Shown: one piece after another, positions 8,253 through 14,496 of the stretch
Numbering within the stretch: the stretch's first letter is position 1
How the letters are laid out: every line of letters begins with the position of its first letter
Origin: JBNLBT01 sp050303435
Lineage (GTDB): Bacteria; Pseudomonadota; Gammaproteobacteria; Xanthomonadales; Marinicellaceae
Reading direction: 5' to 3'
Assembly (NCBI GenBank): GCA_050303435.1
Contig: JBNLBT010000062.1
Location: 1-20,012, forward strand
Length of the DNA stretch: 20,012 nucleotides
Program-made: the position numbers and the translations under genes
Notes under the pieces: model-generated
The model's database searches: none
Told to the model about the DNA's origin: nothing
The model's input: the letters and a program-made list of their open reading frames with translations, nothing else

Positions 8253-9313
8253 TCGCGCAGACGGCGCAGGGCCGGGATGGCGTGCTCGGTCAGAATGGCT
8301 TGCGACTGGGTGTGCATGTATTGGGTGTTGTAGGCGGTGGCGGCGATGAGCACCGCGGCGTCCAATTCCGGCAATATGAACAAATAATTGCCGCCGTTGC
8401 CGGCCGCTGCGTAGGCCCGCTGCGTCTGCCCGTCCACATTGAAATCGTAGATCCACCACAAATACCCGTATTCCATGTGACGTTCGGCGTCGATCACCGC
8501 GCGCGGCTGCCAGGACGCGCGTATCCAGTCGGCGTCGATCACCGCGCGCTTGTTGTGCCTGCCGTTTTGCAGCAGCAGGTTGCCAATCGCGATCCAGTCG
8601 CGTGCGCGCATGCGCATGCCGCCGCCGCCGTTGGTGACGCCCAGCGGCGTTTGGGTGAATTCAGGCGCCGCAATGCCAAGCGGATCAAACAGGTGTTTCT
8701 GCAGGTAGGCGGACAACCGCATGCCTGTGCGGCGTTCCATCAAATCGGTCAGCACCTGAACGCCGCCAGTGCAGTAGGAAAAAGCCCGGCCATAGGGACG
8801 CTCGGCGGGTTTTTTCTGCCACGGCGGGATGCCGCGCACCGGCAGATTGAGAATGAAGGCGCTCCAATCCTCGATCAGATACATGCGTTCTTCATTGCCG
8901 CGCGACGCTGAATTCCAGTCGTCGCATTCCAGCACCGAACTCATGGTCAGCAGATCTTCAATGGTGATGGCGTTTTTGCGCGGATCGGCGTTGGCCACAG
9001 GCTGTTTGTCGGCAAAGTGTGGCAACACCGGCGCCTGGACGTCTTCGATCAGACCCTGTTGCAGGGCCAGCCCCATGGCCAGTGAAACCATCGATTTACT
9101 GGCCGAGCGCATGTCGTTGCGCACCTCAGGGCCGCCCGCGTTGAAATACCCCTCGTACAGCAACTGCTGCTTGTGCGAGATCAGCACCGCGCTGATGTGT
9201 TTGTATGTGCCGTCGTTGACCTGTTGTGTCAGTGTTGGCAGGCTCAGTGTGGCTCCAGTGGCCACGCCGGCAGCGATCAGGCCGCCGGCGCACAGAATTG
9301 AACGCATGGTCAT
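8237..9313 (-). CDS. Exported serine hydrolase of the class C beta-lactamase/esterase fold
   Basis: 358 residues from ATG 9313, 5 bases after GGAG; a second ATG at 9307 is 11 bases away and less likely. Much longer in-frame extensions lack sense. MTMRSILCAGGLIAAGVATGA is a signal peptide. The nucleophile motif is SASK (S70, K73) in the context DMRSASKSMVSLAMG, and Y180 in FSYCTGG supplies the usual YxN-position tyrosine. GNGGN at 305-309 stands where penicillin-binding proteins have KTG. TMSSVLECDDW and RMRARDWIAIGNLLLQNG match 6-aminohexanoate-dimer-hydrolase/EstB-type hydrolases rather than true beta-lactamases, so antibiotic resistance should not be assumed. The substrate is unknown. It converges on the transmembrane regulator with a 16-base overlap of coding ends. 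Confidence 0.9.
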   Translation of the reverse strand: MTMRSILCAGGLIAAGVATGATLSLPTLTQQVNDGTYKHISAVLISHKQQLLYEGYFNAGGPEVRNDMRSASKSMVSLAMGLALQQGLIEDVQAPVLPHFADKQPVANADPRKNAITIEDLLTMSSVLECDDWNSASRGNEERMYLIEDWSAFILNLPVRGIPPWQKKPAERPYGRAFSYCTGGVQVLTDLMERRTGMRLSAYLQKHLFDPLGIAAPEFTQTPLGVTNGGGGMRMRARDWIAIGNLLLQNGRHNKRAVIDADWIRASWQPRAVIDAERHMEYGYLWWIYDFNVDGQTQRAYAAAGNGGNYLFILPELDAAVLIAATAYNTQYMHTQSQAILTEHAIPALRRLRDQSPD

Positions 9314-9422
9314 GTTGACTCCGAATGGTTGGACTGTGGGCCATTGTCCGCATGTGTTGATGTCTTGCATGAAGGGGGGGTGAATAATTCTAAAGATTTC
9401 TAAAGCCGGCGGTTGGCCTGGC

Positions 9423-9451
9423 TTGTGTGCACCCCATCGATGTGACACAAT
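9423..9451 (+). promoter_or_regulatory. Possible promoter of the thioesterase gene
   Basis: TTGTGT (9423-9428), 17 bases, then CACAAT (9446-9451). This would start RNA near 9458 and leave a leader of about 27 bases. The match to consensus is moderate. Just upstream, TTCTAAAG occurs twice, 10 bases apart (9388-9395 and 9398-9405). Confidence 0.35.
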
Positions 9452-9484
9452 GCCCCTGACTTCCAGCAACCAGGCCGCACACGC

Positions 9485-9919
9485 ATGAGCACCGAAACAC
9501 ATCACCGCAAACTGGAACGCATGTACTTGAGCGCACCGATCAACAAAGCGTTCAAGCCGCGCATTGAAGTGTCTGAAGGGGCCGCACACATTGAAATTGA
9601 TTTGCAACCATCCATGCACCACGCCGCCGGCGCCGTGCACGGTTCGGTGTACTTCAAGATGCTGGACGACGCGGCGTTCTTTGCCGCCAACTCATTGGAG
9701 CCTGACGTGTTTGTGCTGACCACAGCCTTCACCACCTACCTGACCCGGCCGGTCAGCAGCGGTGGCATGCGCGCCAGCGGCCGGGTGGTGAATGCCAACC
9801 GCAGTCAGTTCATCGCCGAGGCCGTGGTGTGCAACGACGCCGGAGAGGAAATCGGCCGCGGATCGGGCCTGTTTGTGCGCAGCCGCATCCGTTTGGACGA
9901 CACCCCCGGCTACGCCTGA
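9485..9919 (+). CDS. PaaI-type hotdog thioesterase family protein
   Basis: 144 residues, the usual size for a single hotdog domain. The core reads AAGAVHGSVYFKMLDDAAFFAANS: H52-G53 and the acidic D61-D62 at the start of the long central helix match the active-site region of PaaI/DUF4442-like thioesterases. TAFTTYLTRPV and ASGRVVNANRSQFIAEAVVCNDAGEEIGRGSGLF give the following strands of the fold. The family hydrolyses acyl-CoA thioesters in the cytoplasm; the acyl substrate cannot be read from sequence. The ATG has no clear Shine-Dalgarno sequence. It is a single-gene unit, divergent from the hydrolase and closed by a terminator right after the stop. Confidence 0.9.
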   Translation: MSTETHHRKLERMYLSAPINKAFKPRIEVSEGAAHIEIDLQPSMHHAAGAVHGSVYFKMLDDAAFFAANSLEPDVFVLTTAFTTYLTRPVSSGGMRASGRVVNANRSQFIAEAVVCNDAGEEIGRGSGLFVRSRIRLDDTPGYA

Positions 9920-9925
9920 ATCCGC

Positions 9926-9957
9926 AATAAAAAAAACCCGCCGAAGCGGCGGGGTTT
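9926..9957. terminator. Bidirectional intrinsic terminator
   Basis: CCCGCCG (9937-9943), loop AAG, CGGCGGG (9947-9953), flanked by an A-rich run at 9926-9936 and TTT at 9955-9957. On the minus strand the hairpin is followed by eight T, a strong terminator for the gene ending at 9982. On the plus strand the T-run is short, giving a weaker end for the thioesterase gene. Confidence 0.88.
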
Positions 9958-9981
9958 CAAGTGCTATCTTGTGACTGAACC

Positions 9982-10512
9982 TCAGCGACTTCTGCGCCAG
10001 GGGGCCGCGTACAGCAAGGCCAACAGCAGCACCAGCATCAGCTGCGTCCAGCGGTTGCCGGACGACACCACCACCGGCTCGGGTGGCGGGCCCTGAAAGG
10101 CCAGCGTGATGAAGCGCGCACTGACGCCGGTGATTTGGCTTTCAATCAGGTTGCCTGCGCCGTCAAATTCCGCGATGGTGTCGACGTTGCCGCCGCCACC
10201 GACCGACACCAGCAAATGGCCTGCGGCGGTGAATTCCATGCCGCGCACATTGTCCAGAATGGCTGTGTTCACGCCGCGGACCGGGGCGAACAGATCCATG
10301 AATGAGCCGCTCAGGTCGCACTGCAGCACCGCGTCTTTAAATTGATCAGAGACCTGTATGGACTGCCTGTTCGGCGTCAGCAAGGCTTCAATCGGGGTGG
10401 ACAGAGTGGCTGGGTCGGCGGGTATGAAGCTGGCGCCTATCGAATCACCGGTGATTGCGTCAATTGCATGCGCAATCACGTCGCCTTCAAACACATTACA
10501 GAGAATTTGCAT
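9982..10512 (-). CDS. Membrane-tailed beta-propeller-like protein, probably missing its N-terminus
   Basis: The intact frame gives 176 residues from ATG 10512, with no signal peptide. The body has propeller-like text (VLQCDLSGSFMDLF, LDNVRGMEFTAAGHLLVSVGGGGNVDTIAEFDGAGNL). The C-terminus is a sorting-type tail: a PPPEPVVV linker, N-R-W, a hydrophobic stretch LMLVLLLALLYAA and the basic end WRRSR. Such tails normally belong to exported proteins, so lack of a signal peptide suggests loss of the 5' part. In the frame one base over, the upstream minus-strand DNA reads GEIIRFDP and runs straight into NGSGSYMQIL if one base is added in the GGG at 10531-10533; a TGA (10551-10549) blocks the present frame. 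Corrected, it would reach an ATG at 10616 (about 211 residues), still without a signal peptide. It may therefore be a decayed gene. It follows the beta-helix gene on the same strand. Confidence 0.6.
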   Translation of the reverse strand: MQILCNVFEGDVIAHAIDAITGDSIGASFIPADPATLSTPIEALLTPNRQSIQVSDQFKDAVLQCDLSGSFMDLFAPVRGVNTAILDNVRGMEFTAAGHLLVSVGGGGNVDTIAEFDGAGNLIESQITGVSARFITLAFQGPPPEPVVVSSGNRWTQLMLVLLLALLYAAPWRRSR

Positions 10513-10624
10513 ATAAGAACCCGATCCATTGGGTCGAACCGAATGATTTCACCGGGCCTCGGGGTGAGGCCATGCCTTGCATGCAAAAAGGGCGCGCTCC
10601 GACCGGCAGCAGTCATGGTTTTGA

Positions 10625-12169
10625 TCACTCGAAACCTGAGTTGAATACACTCTCTGCATCCAGGTCATCGGCGCCTTTGGTGCTGGCGTGCGGCAGGCGC
10701 GTTTCGCCGTCGACGTCAAAAATGACTCCAAAAGCGGCTGGCACGATCAGATCTGCATCCAGCAGCTGGGTGGCGGTGAGGTGAAAGTCGGCGTTGCCTG
10801 GATCGACGAAATCAATGATCTTTGCCAGCGACGTCGCGTCCAGTCCGGTGCCGTTCTGGTGATCGGTCAATGAGCCGTGGTTGACACCGTCCACCTGCAT
10901 CGGGTGCTGCATCTGGCCGTCATACACATTGTCGCTGGCCGAGGCAATGCTGCTGCTGTGATCGATCTGCAGCAGATGCGCCATGCCGTGCGTGTGGTCA
11001 CTGTAAAGAATGTTGCTGCGGTACAGGTTGTTGGCTTGCGCGGAGGAGGTGCTGAATTTGAGCGCGGCGCTTTCTGTATCGCCGATGAGTGCGCCGGTGG
11101 CCGCGAGGGTGTTGTGCTGCACGTGCACATTCTGGCTGGAGGTGCCGATGTGCAGTGTTCGCAAAGAGGCCAGCATGATGTTGTTCTGGATGTCGGTTTG
11201 GCCGGGCAAGGCATCGTTGGCGGCGTTCATTACAAAGGCCTGACCGCCGTTGCCGCCGCCCAGCATGAAAAGGCGATTGGCATTGATCAGGGCATTGGAC
11301 GTCTGATCAATGCGCACGCCTTTGGCGTTGTTCAGGCTGTTGTATATTTCATTGTCCTCAATGGAGAGCCCGTTGGCATGTGTCACAGACAGGGTGTAAA
11401 AATCCATCGCCGCCGACTGATCGTCGAAGCGGTTGCCGCGGATGTGAATCTGTTGCATGGGGTTGTCGACGCTGCCGATGAGTCGAATGGCGGCGTTGCC
11501 GGCATTGAACAGATTATTGACAATGCGTGTGTTGTCAAGTGCGGTGGGTTGGCTGCAGTTGATCGAAGCGGCGCTGGTTTCAGCGGTGGCGTCATCCACG
11601 TGGCGATTGTAGAACGCGTTGTGATGAATGAACACATCGCTGTTGCTGATGCCTCCGAAAACCAGCAGATTGCTGAACACATCGTTGCCGGTGCTCTGCA
11701 GCAACAGATGGTCGATCTGAATCGATTCAATCTGGCTCAATTTAATCACCCAGTTGTCCGTGGAGGCCACCGCGGCGTGTTGCAAGGTGGCGGGGTTTTG
11801 CAGATCCAGCGATGTGATCGTGAGCAGATCGTCGACCTGCCCATGCCGGTCAAAGGCGGTCAGGCTGGCGTGCACTTCGTGAATACCGGGCTTGAATTTC
11901 AATTGCACCGGCGCGGCAATGCCATCGGTCATGATGGCATCAAAAGCGTTTTGTAAGTTGAGGTAATCCGACGGCGCCGGGCCAATGATGTACACGCCCG
12001 ACAGCGCGGTGCCTCTGATCGATGCCTTGGCCATTGAAAGGTGGCACGACAACAGCGCGAGGCACAGAGTGAGCCACAGCAGCGGCCAGGATAACGCGCC
12101 ACAGCGACGGTGTGTGAGGGTTTGGTCAGAGTGTGTATTCGCATTCAATTGCGCATGAGACGGATTCAT
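10625..12169 (-). CDS. Exported right-handed parallel beta-helix protein with C-terminal GFE motif
   Basis: 514 residues from ATG 12169, which has a strong AAGGAG 7 bases upstream. After a 25-residue polar lead, WPLLWLTLCLALLSCHLSMAKA is a signal sequence, possibly an uncleaved or late-cleaved one. The body has regularly spaced N/D-rich beta-helix rungs as in pectate-lyase-like (PbH1) proteins: IHHNAFYNRHVDD, TRIVNNLFNAGNAAIRLIG, IHIRGNRFDDQSAAMDFYT, LSIEDNEIYNSLN, TDIQNNIMLASLRTLHIG and VHVQHNTLAATGAL. The protein ends AESVFNSGFE. The fold is often a polysaccharide lyase or surface adhesin scaffold; no catalytic set was recognised, so the substrate is open. A perfect 12-bp inverted repeat lies 34 bases before the start. 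Confidence 0.88.
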   Translation of the reverse strand: MNPSHAQLNANTHSDQTLTHRRCGALSWPLLWLTLCLALLSCHLSMAKASIRGTALSGVYIIGPAPSDYLNLQNAFDAIMTDGIAAPVQLKFKPGIHEVHASLTAFDRHGQVDDLLTITSLDLQNPATLQHAAVASTDNWVIKLSQIESIQIDHLLLQSTGNDVFSNLLVFGGISNSDVFIHHNAFYNRHVDDATAETSAASINCSQPTALDNTRIVNNLFNAGNAAIRLIGSVDNPMQQIHIRGNRFDDQSAAMDFYTLSVTHANGLSIEDNEIYNSLNNAKGVRIDQTSNALINANRLFMLGGGNGGQAFVMNAANDALPGQTDIQNNIMLASLRTLHIGTSSQNVHVQHNTLAATGALIGDTESAALKFSTSSAQANNLYRSNILYSDHTHGMAHLLQIDHSSSIASASDNVYDGQMQHPMQVDGVNHGSLTDHQNGTGLDATSLAKIIDFVDPGNADFHLTATQLLDADLIVPAAFGVIFDVDGETRLPHASTKGADDLDAESVFNSGFE

Positions 12170-12202
12170 GTCTGTTCTCCTTGATATGGATTGTGAGGAT
12201 AT

Positions 12203-12240
12203 GAACCATTGCCCACCCCATGTGGAGAGGGCAATGGTTC
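12203..12240. repeat. Perfect 12-bp inverted repeat upstream of the beta-helix gene
   Basis: GAACCATTGCCC (12203-12214) and GGGCAATGGTTC (12229-12240) are exact reverse complements around a 14-base loop. It lies between the lipoprotein stop (12300) and the ribosome site of the beta-helix gene (12177-12182). There is no T-run on the minus strand, so it is not an ordinary terminator. It could be a leader-RNA hairpin or an operator. A small GCGCG/CGCGC hairpin abuts it at 12241-12256. Confidence 0.7.
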
Positions 12241-12299
12241 GCGCGGATCTGCGCGCTCAGGTTTTCATTGCGGCGAGCAATGCGGTGTTCAATGACCGC

Positions 12300-12536
12300 T
12301 CATTTCACGCAATGCCAATGCCGGCGGTGCTTGCGACACACCCGGTTGTTGCCGGGTTTGACGTGCACGATGGTGTAATCGTTTCTGCGGTGATCGTCGT
12401 CGATCAGGATGACTTTGCTGTCGCTGTGGTTGTGGTTTTTGACCACCACCACTTTTTTGCCGTGGTGTGGATGCGCGTGGCATGCGCTGACCAGAACGGT
12501 CAAGGCCAGCAGAGTGAATGTTTGTACCCATTTCAT
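12300..12536 (-). CDS. Small histidine-rich lipoprotein
   Basis: 78 residues from ATG 12536, chosen because GGAG stands 8 bases upstream and it starts directly with a lipoprotein signal, MKWVQTFTLLALTVLVSAC. The lipobox LVSAC puts the lipidated cysteine at position 19. The mature part of about 60 residues holds eleven His (HAHPHH right after the Cys, HNH, and a tail RRHWH), plus several Lys/Arg, a DDD cluster and two more Cys. Loose metal or anion binding at the envelope is conceivable but not shown. I do not recognise a named family. It is divergent from the cold-shock gene and precedes the beta-helix gene by 130 bases on the same strand. Confidence 0.82.
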   Translation of the reverse strand: MKWVQTFTLLALTVLVSACHAHPHHGKKVVVVKNHNHSDSKVILIDDDHRRNDYTIVHVKPGNNRVCRKHRRHWHCVK

Positions 12537-12656
12537 TTTACTTTCTCCATCAATGATTTGTAGTCCCAAACGCAGCGGCGCCCGATCGGTTGACATCAAG
12601 TGCCCTCGCAGGGGTATTTTTCAGTGATTTGTGTGTAAAATTGTGACGTGGTGCAC

Positions 12657-12700
12657 TTTACAGCGTGATTTTTTGCCAGTATACTGCGCCCAAGCTATAC
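12657..12700 (+). promoter_or_regulatory. Promoter of the cold-shock gene, with a second -10-like box
   Basis: TTTACA (12657-12662), 17 bases, TATACT (12680-12685): a near-consensus sigma70 promoter. An identical TATACT recurs at 12695-12700, 15 bases on, with TTTGCC (12672-12677) at 17-base spacing as its possible -35. RNA starts near 12692 and/or 12707 are predicted. Confidence 0.8.
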
Positions 12701-12843
12701 TAGATCGTCGCATACTTTCATTTCTACATTTCGTTGTATCCTTTGTTTTACTCGGCCTGCAGTTGTATAAGTTCGGAATCCGTATTAAGCTAGACCCGCC
12801 TGATTAAGGCGTTTACATTTTTAAATTTTTACAGGTATTAATC
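12692..12843 (+). other. Long AU-rich 5' leader of the cold-shock mRNA
   Basis: Between the predicted RNA start and ATG 12844 lie about 140-150 untranslated bases, the length expected for cspA-type leaders that refold with temperature. Near its end CGCCT (12797-12801), loop GATTA, AGGCG (12807-12811) form a hairpin followed by the T-rich GTTTACATTTTTAAATTTTT, which resembles an attenuator or an unfolded ribosome landing zone. The ribosome site is CAGGTATTAATC before ATG. The E. coli cold-box sequence itself was not found. Confidence 0.65.
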
Positions 12844-13053
12844 ATGTCAGAAAAAGTGACAGGAACCGTTAAATGGTTCAACGAATCCAAAGGTTTTGGT
12901 TTCATTCAGCAAGAGTCCGGTCCGGACGTGTTTGCCCACTTCAGCGCCATTGAAGGTTCGGGTTTCAAAACCCTGGCTGAAGGTCAGCGCGTTGAATTTG
13001 TCTTGACAGAAGGCAAAAAAGGCCCGCAAGCCGAACACATTGTGGCGATCTGA
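12844..13053 (+). CDS. cspA: Cold-shock domain protein (CspA family)
   Basis: 69 residues, the normal length of a bacterial cold-shock protein. The sequence begins MSEKVTGTVKWFNESKGFGFI and has both nucleic-acid-binding motifs, RNP1 KGFGFI (16-21) and RNP2 VFAHF (29-33), then FKTLAEGQRVEFVLTEGKKGPQAEHI. These five-stranded proteins bind single-stranded RNA and DNA in the cytoplasm and act as RNA chaperones. The long leader suggests cold- or stress-dependent control after transcription. Which Csp paralogue this is cannot be decided; the symbol stands for the family. It is a single-gene unit with its own promoter and terminator. Confidence 0.96.
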   Translation: MSEKVTGTVKWFNESKGFGFIQQESGPDVFAHFSAIEGSGFKTLAEGQRVEFVLTEGKKGPQAEHIVAI

Positions 13054-13074
13054 TTACTCAGAGCCAACGAAAGC

Positions 13075-13103
13075 AAAAGGTCAGCCAGTCGGCTGGCCTT
13101 TTT
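13075..13103 (+). terminator. Intrinsic terminator of the cold-shock gene
   Basis: AAAAGGTCAGCC (13075-13086), loop AGTC, GGCTGGCC (13091-13098) and TTTTT (13099-13103): a GC-rich stem of about 8 pairs including one G-T, extended by A-T pairs, followed by a T-run. It starts 22 bases after the stop. Confidence 0.92.
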
Positions 13104-13191
13104 CTTTGTCTGCAGGAAATCCGCGGGCAAACGCCGCGTGGTCCGCGGGTCTGTCCGAAACACTCGTGCAATGCGCGCAGGTGTGGAATAA

Positions 13192-13219
13192 TGAGGTGAG
13201 ATCTTTTGCTTGAGGTGAG
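13192..13219 (+). repeat. Direct repeat TGAGGTGAG before the VOC gene
   Basis: TGAGGTGAG occurs at 13192-13200 and again at 13211-13219. The second copy supplies the ribosome site of the gene starting at 13223. The first may be chance or an upstream regulatory copy. Confidence 0.35.
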
Positions 13220-13222
13220 CGC

Positions 13223-13591
13223 ATGCACAACCCTGTACACTGGTTTGAAATCTACGTCAACAACATCGACCGCGCGCGGCGTTTTTACCAAGCGCTGCTG
13301 GAGGTGGAACTGACCCGTCTACCGGCCGATGCCCTGCCGATGTGGGCCTTTCCGCAAAATCCCCGCCAGGGCGGCAGTTCAGGCGCGCTGGTGCAAACCG
13401 ACGCGATGCCCGCCGGTGGCAACAGCACGGTGGTGTATTTCAGTTGTACCGATTGCGCGAAACCGGCCGGTCGCGTCGCGCAACTTGGCGGCGAACTGGT
13501 CAAAGCGAAATTCTCTATCGGCGCTTTTGGCCACATCGCCCTGGTCAAAGACCCCGACGGCAATCTGATCGGTCTGCATTCATCGCAGTGA
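13223..13591 (+). CDS. VOC-fold (glyoxalase/bleomycin-resistance-like) protein
   Basis: 122 residues, a single VOC unit of two beta-alpha-beta-beta-beta modules. The first opens NPVHWFEIYVNNIDRARRFYQALLEVEL, and the second contains STVVYFSCTDCAKPAGRVAQLGGELV and ends FGHIALVKDPDGNLIGLHS, the usual family close with a DPDGN turn. GAGGTGAG precedes the ATG by a few bases. Possible metal ligands are H6 in the first module and H104 with a late residue in the second, but a complete set cannot be assigned. Members include lyases, dioxygenases and antibiotic-binding proteins; the substrate is unknown. Confidence 0.9.
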   Translation: MHNPVHWFEIYVNNIDRARRFYQALLEVELTRLPADALPMWAFPQNPRQGGSSGALVQTDAMPAGGNSTVVYFSCTDCAKPAGRVAQLGGELVKAKFSIGAFGHIALVKDPDGNLIGLHSSQ

Positions 13592-13594
13592 ACA

Positions 13595-13610
13595 GGCACG
13601 GACCCGTGCC
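13595..13610 (+). other. Hairpin just after the VOC gene
   Basis: GGCACG (13595-13600), loop GACC, CGTGCC (13605-13610), starting four bases after the stop. An A-run, not a T-run, follows on the plus strand, so an intrinsic terminator is doubtful. Confidence 0.4.
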
Positions 13611-13652
13611 GCTGTTAAAAAATCAGCCCATGTCATAAAGTTGACGTCGTTT

Positions 13653-13686
13653 TTTACTGGCCGTTGTCACACAATATAGAGACAAC
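13653..13686 (+). promoter_or_regulatory. Promoter of the XRE gene with an inverted repeat around the -10
   Basis: TTTACT (13653-13658), 16 bases, TATAGA (13675-13680). GTTGTC (13663-13668) and GACAAC (13681-13686) are exact reverse complements separated by 12 bases and bracket the -10, a typical place for a repressor operator. Binding of the encoded regulator is inferred. Confidence 0.6.
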
Positions 13687-13708
13687 TTAGAGTCACAGCG
13701 GAGTCGCC

Positions 13709-14356
13709 ATGAAACAGACAATCAACGCACAACGAATAAAACAGGAACGCCTGCAGCGCGCCTGGAGTCAATCCCATCTGGCCACCCTGGCCGACGTGTC
13801 GCTGCGCACCATTCAGCGCATTGAAGCCAGCGGCTCGGCCTCCTATGAATCCCTGCAGGCTCTGGCCGCGGTGTTTGAGCTGCCCACGGCCGCGCTGTTG
13901 CCGGAGCAGCACAATGCGCGATCCAGGCGCTCACGCTTCATCCCCGGCTTCATGACCGGTGCGCTGGTGCTGGGCATGCTGTTCACCTTTGTGCCGGCCA
14001 TGGCCGAACAGATCATGATGCACATCAAAGTGGATTCACCGTCCTTGAGCGAAGCGGTCGATGCCCACCTGCTGGGCGCCAGCGGTGACGCCAGTGAAGT
14101 GCGCATCGACGACGTGCTGCGTCTTGAAGTCACGCCAACGCTGGAAGCGCAAGGTCAGGTGCGCCTGCGTCTGCGCGTGCACCTGTTTGACGCCGCCAAG
14201 CAGGCGTTTGTCCTCAGTGCTACGCCGGAACTGGTGACGGCCAATGCCACCGAAGCGGTGGTGCAACTGACACTGGCCGAAGGCGATGTGCACATCACCC
14301 TGCGACCGGAAACCACCACATCCTCAGCCCGCGAAGCGATCGGCGCAGCCGATTGA
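13709..14356 (+). CDS. Membrane-anchored XRE-family regulator
   Basis: 215 residues; GGAG lies about 6 bases before the ATG. Residues 8-62 are a Cro/C1-type helix-turn-helix (RIKQERLQRAWSQSHLATLADVSLRTIQRIEASGSASYESLQALAAVF). A basic RSRRSR (71-76) precedes one transmembrane segment at about 78-98 (FIPGFMTGALVLGMLFTFVPAMA), placing the last 115 residues outside the cytoplasm. That part, with DVLRLEVTPTLEAQGQVRLRLRVHLFD and EAVVQLTLAEGDVHITLRP, is beta-rich and unrecognised. The layout suggests a one-component membrane sensor or a weak self-regulating repressor. The inverted repeat around the -10 supports self-control. Confidence 0.88.
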   Translation: MKQTINAQRIKQERLQRAWSQSHLATLADVSLRTIQRIEASGSASYESLQALAAVFELPTAALLPEQHNARSRRSRFIPGFMTGALVLGMLFTFVPAMAEQIMMHIKVDSPSLSEAVDAHLLGASGDASEVRIDDVLRLEVTPTLEAQGQVRLRLRVHLFDAAKQAFVLSATPELVTANATEAVVQLTLAEGDVHITLRPETTTSSAREAIGAAD

Positions 14357-14357
14357 A

Positions 14358-14371
14358 CGGCCCCGGGGCCG
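14358..14371. other. 14-base perfect palindrome after the XRE gene
   Basis: CGGCCCCGGGGCCG directly follows the stop codon (14354-14356). It can form a short CGGCC/GGCCG hairpin but has no T-run. Its role is unknown. Confidence 0.35.
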
Positions 14372-14449
14372 CTGCATGGGGCGCGCCCTGAATTGAACTG
14401 GCTGCACAAACGCGGCACGTTTGCCCGGCCGAATGCGCATGCATGCTCA

Positions 14450-14472
14450 GGTGAGATGACGCTCATCTCACC
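14450..14472. promoter_or_regulatory. Perfect 10-bp inverted repeat upstream of the lipoprotein gene
   Basis: GGTGAGATGA (14450-14459), spacer CGC, TCATCTCACC (14463-14472), ending 24 bases before the ATG at 14497. It could be an operator for a dimeric regulator or a leader hairpin; the absence of a following T-run argues against an intrinsic terminator. Confidence 0.6.
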
Positions 14473-14496
14473 GCACACACAACGGAGAGGATGACC

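Noticed and set aside
7482..8459. Minus-strand open frame of 325 codons across the regulator's 3' half
   Set aside because: Its product matches no family and it overlaps both the TPR part of the regulator and the start of the hydrolase 3' end in another frame.
8237..9313. Reading the SASK-type hydrolase as a beta-lactamase resistance gene
   Set aside because: The motif context (SASKSM, YCTGG, GNGGN) fits esterase/6-aminohexanoate-dimer-hydrolase-like enzymes better than AmpC-type beta-lactamases.
9388..9405. TTCTAAAG direct repeat as a mobile-element or CRISPR remnant
   Set aside because: Only two 8-base copies in AT-rich DNA; no spacer array, no terminal repeats and no transposase nearby.
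10877..11956. Long plus-strand open frame (359 codons) inside the beta-helix gene
   Set aside because: It is exactly antisense to a well-supported exported beta-helix protein, has no ribosome site or domain, and is a by-product of the GC-rich codon use of that gene.
14491..14496. ATG 14491 as start of the Cys-rich lipoprotein
   Set aside because: GGAGAGG touches it directly, leaving no spacing; ATG 14497 has the normal distance.
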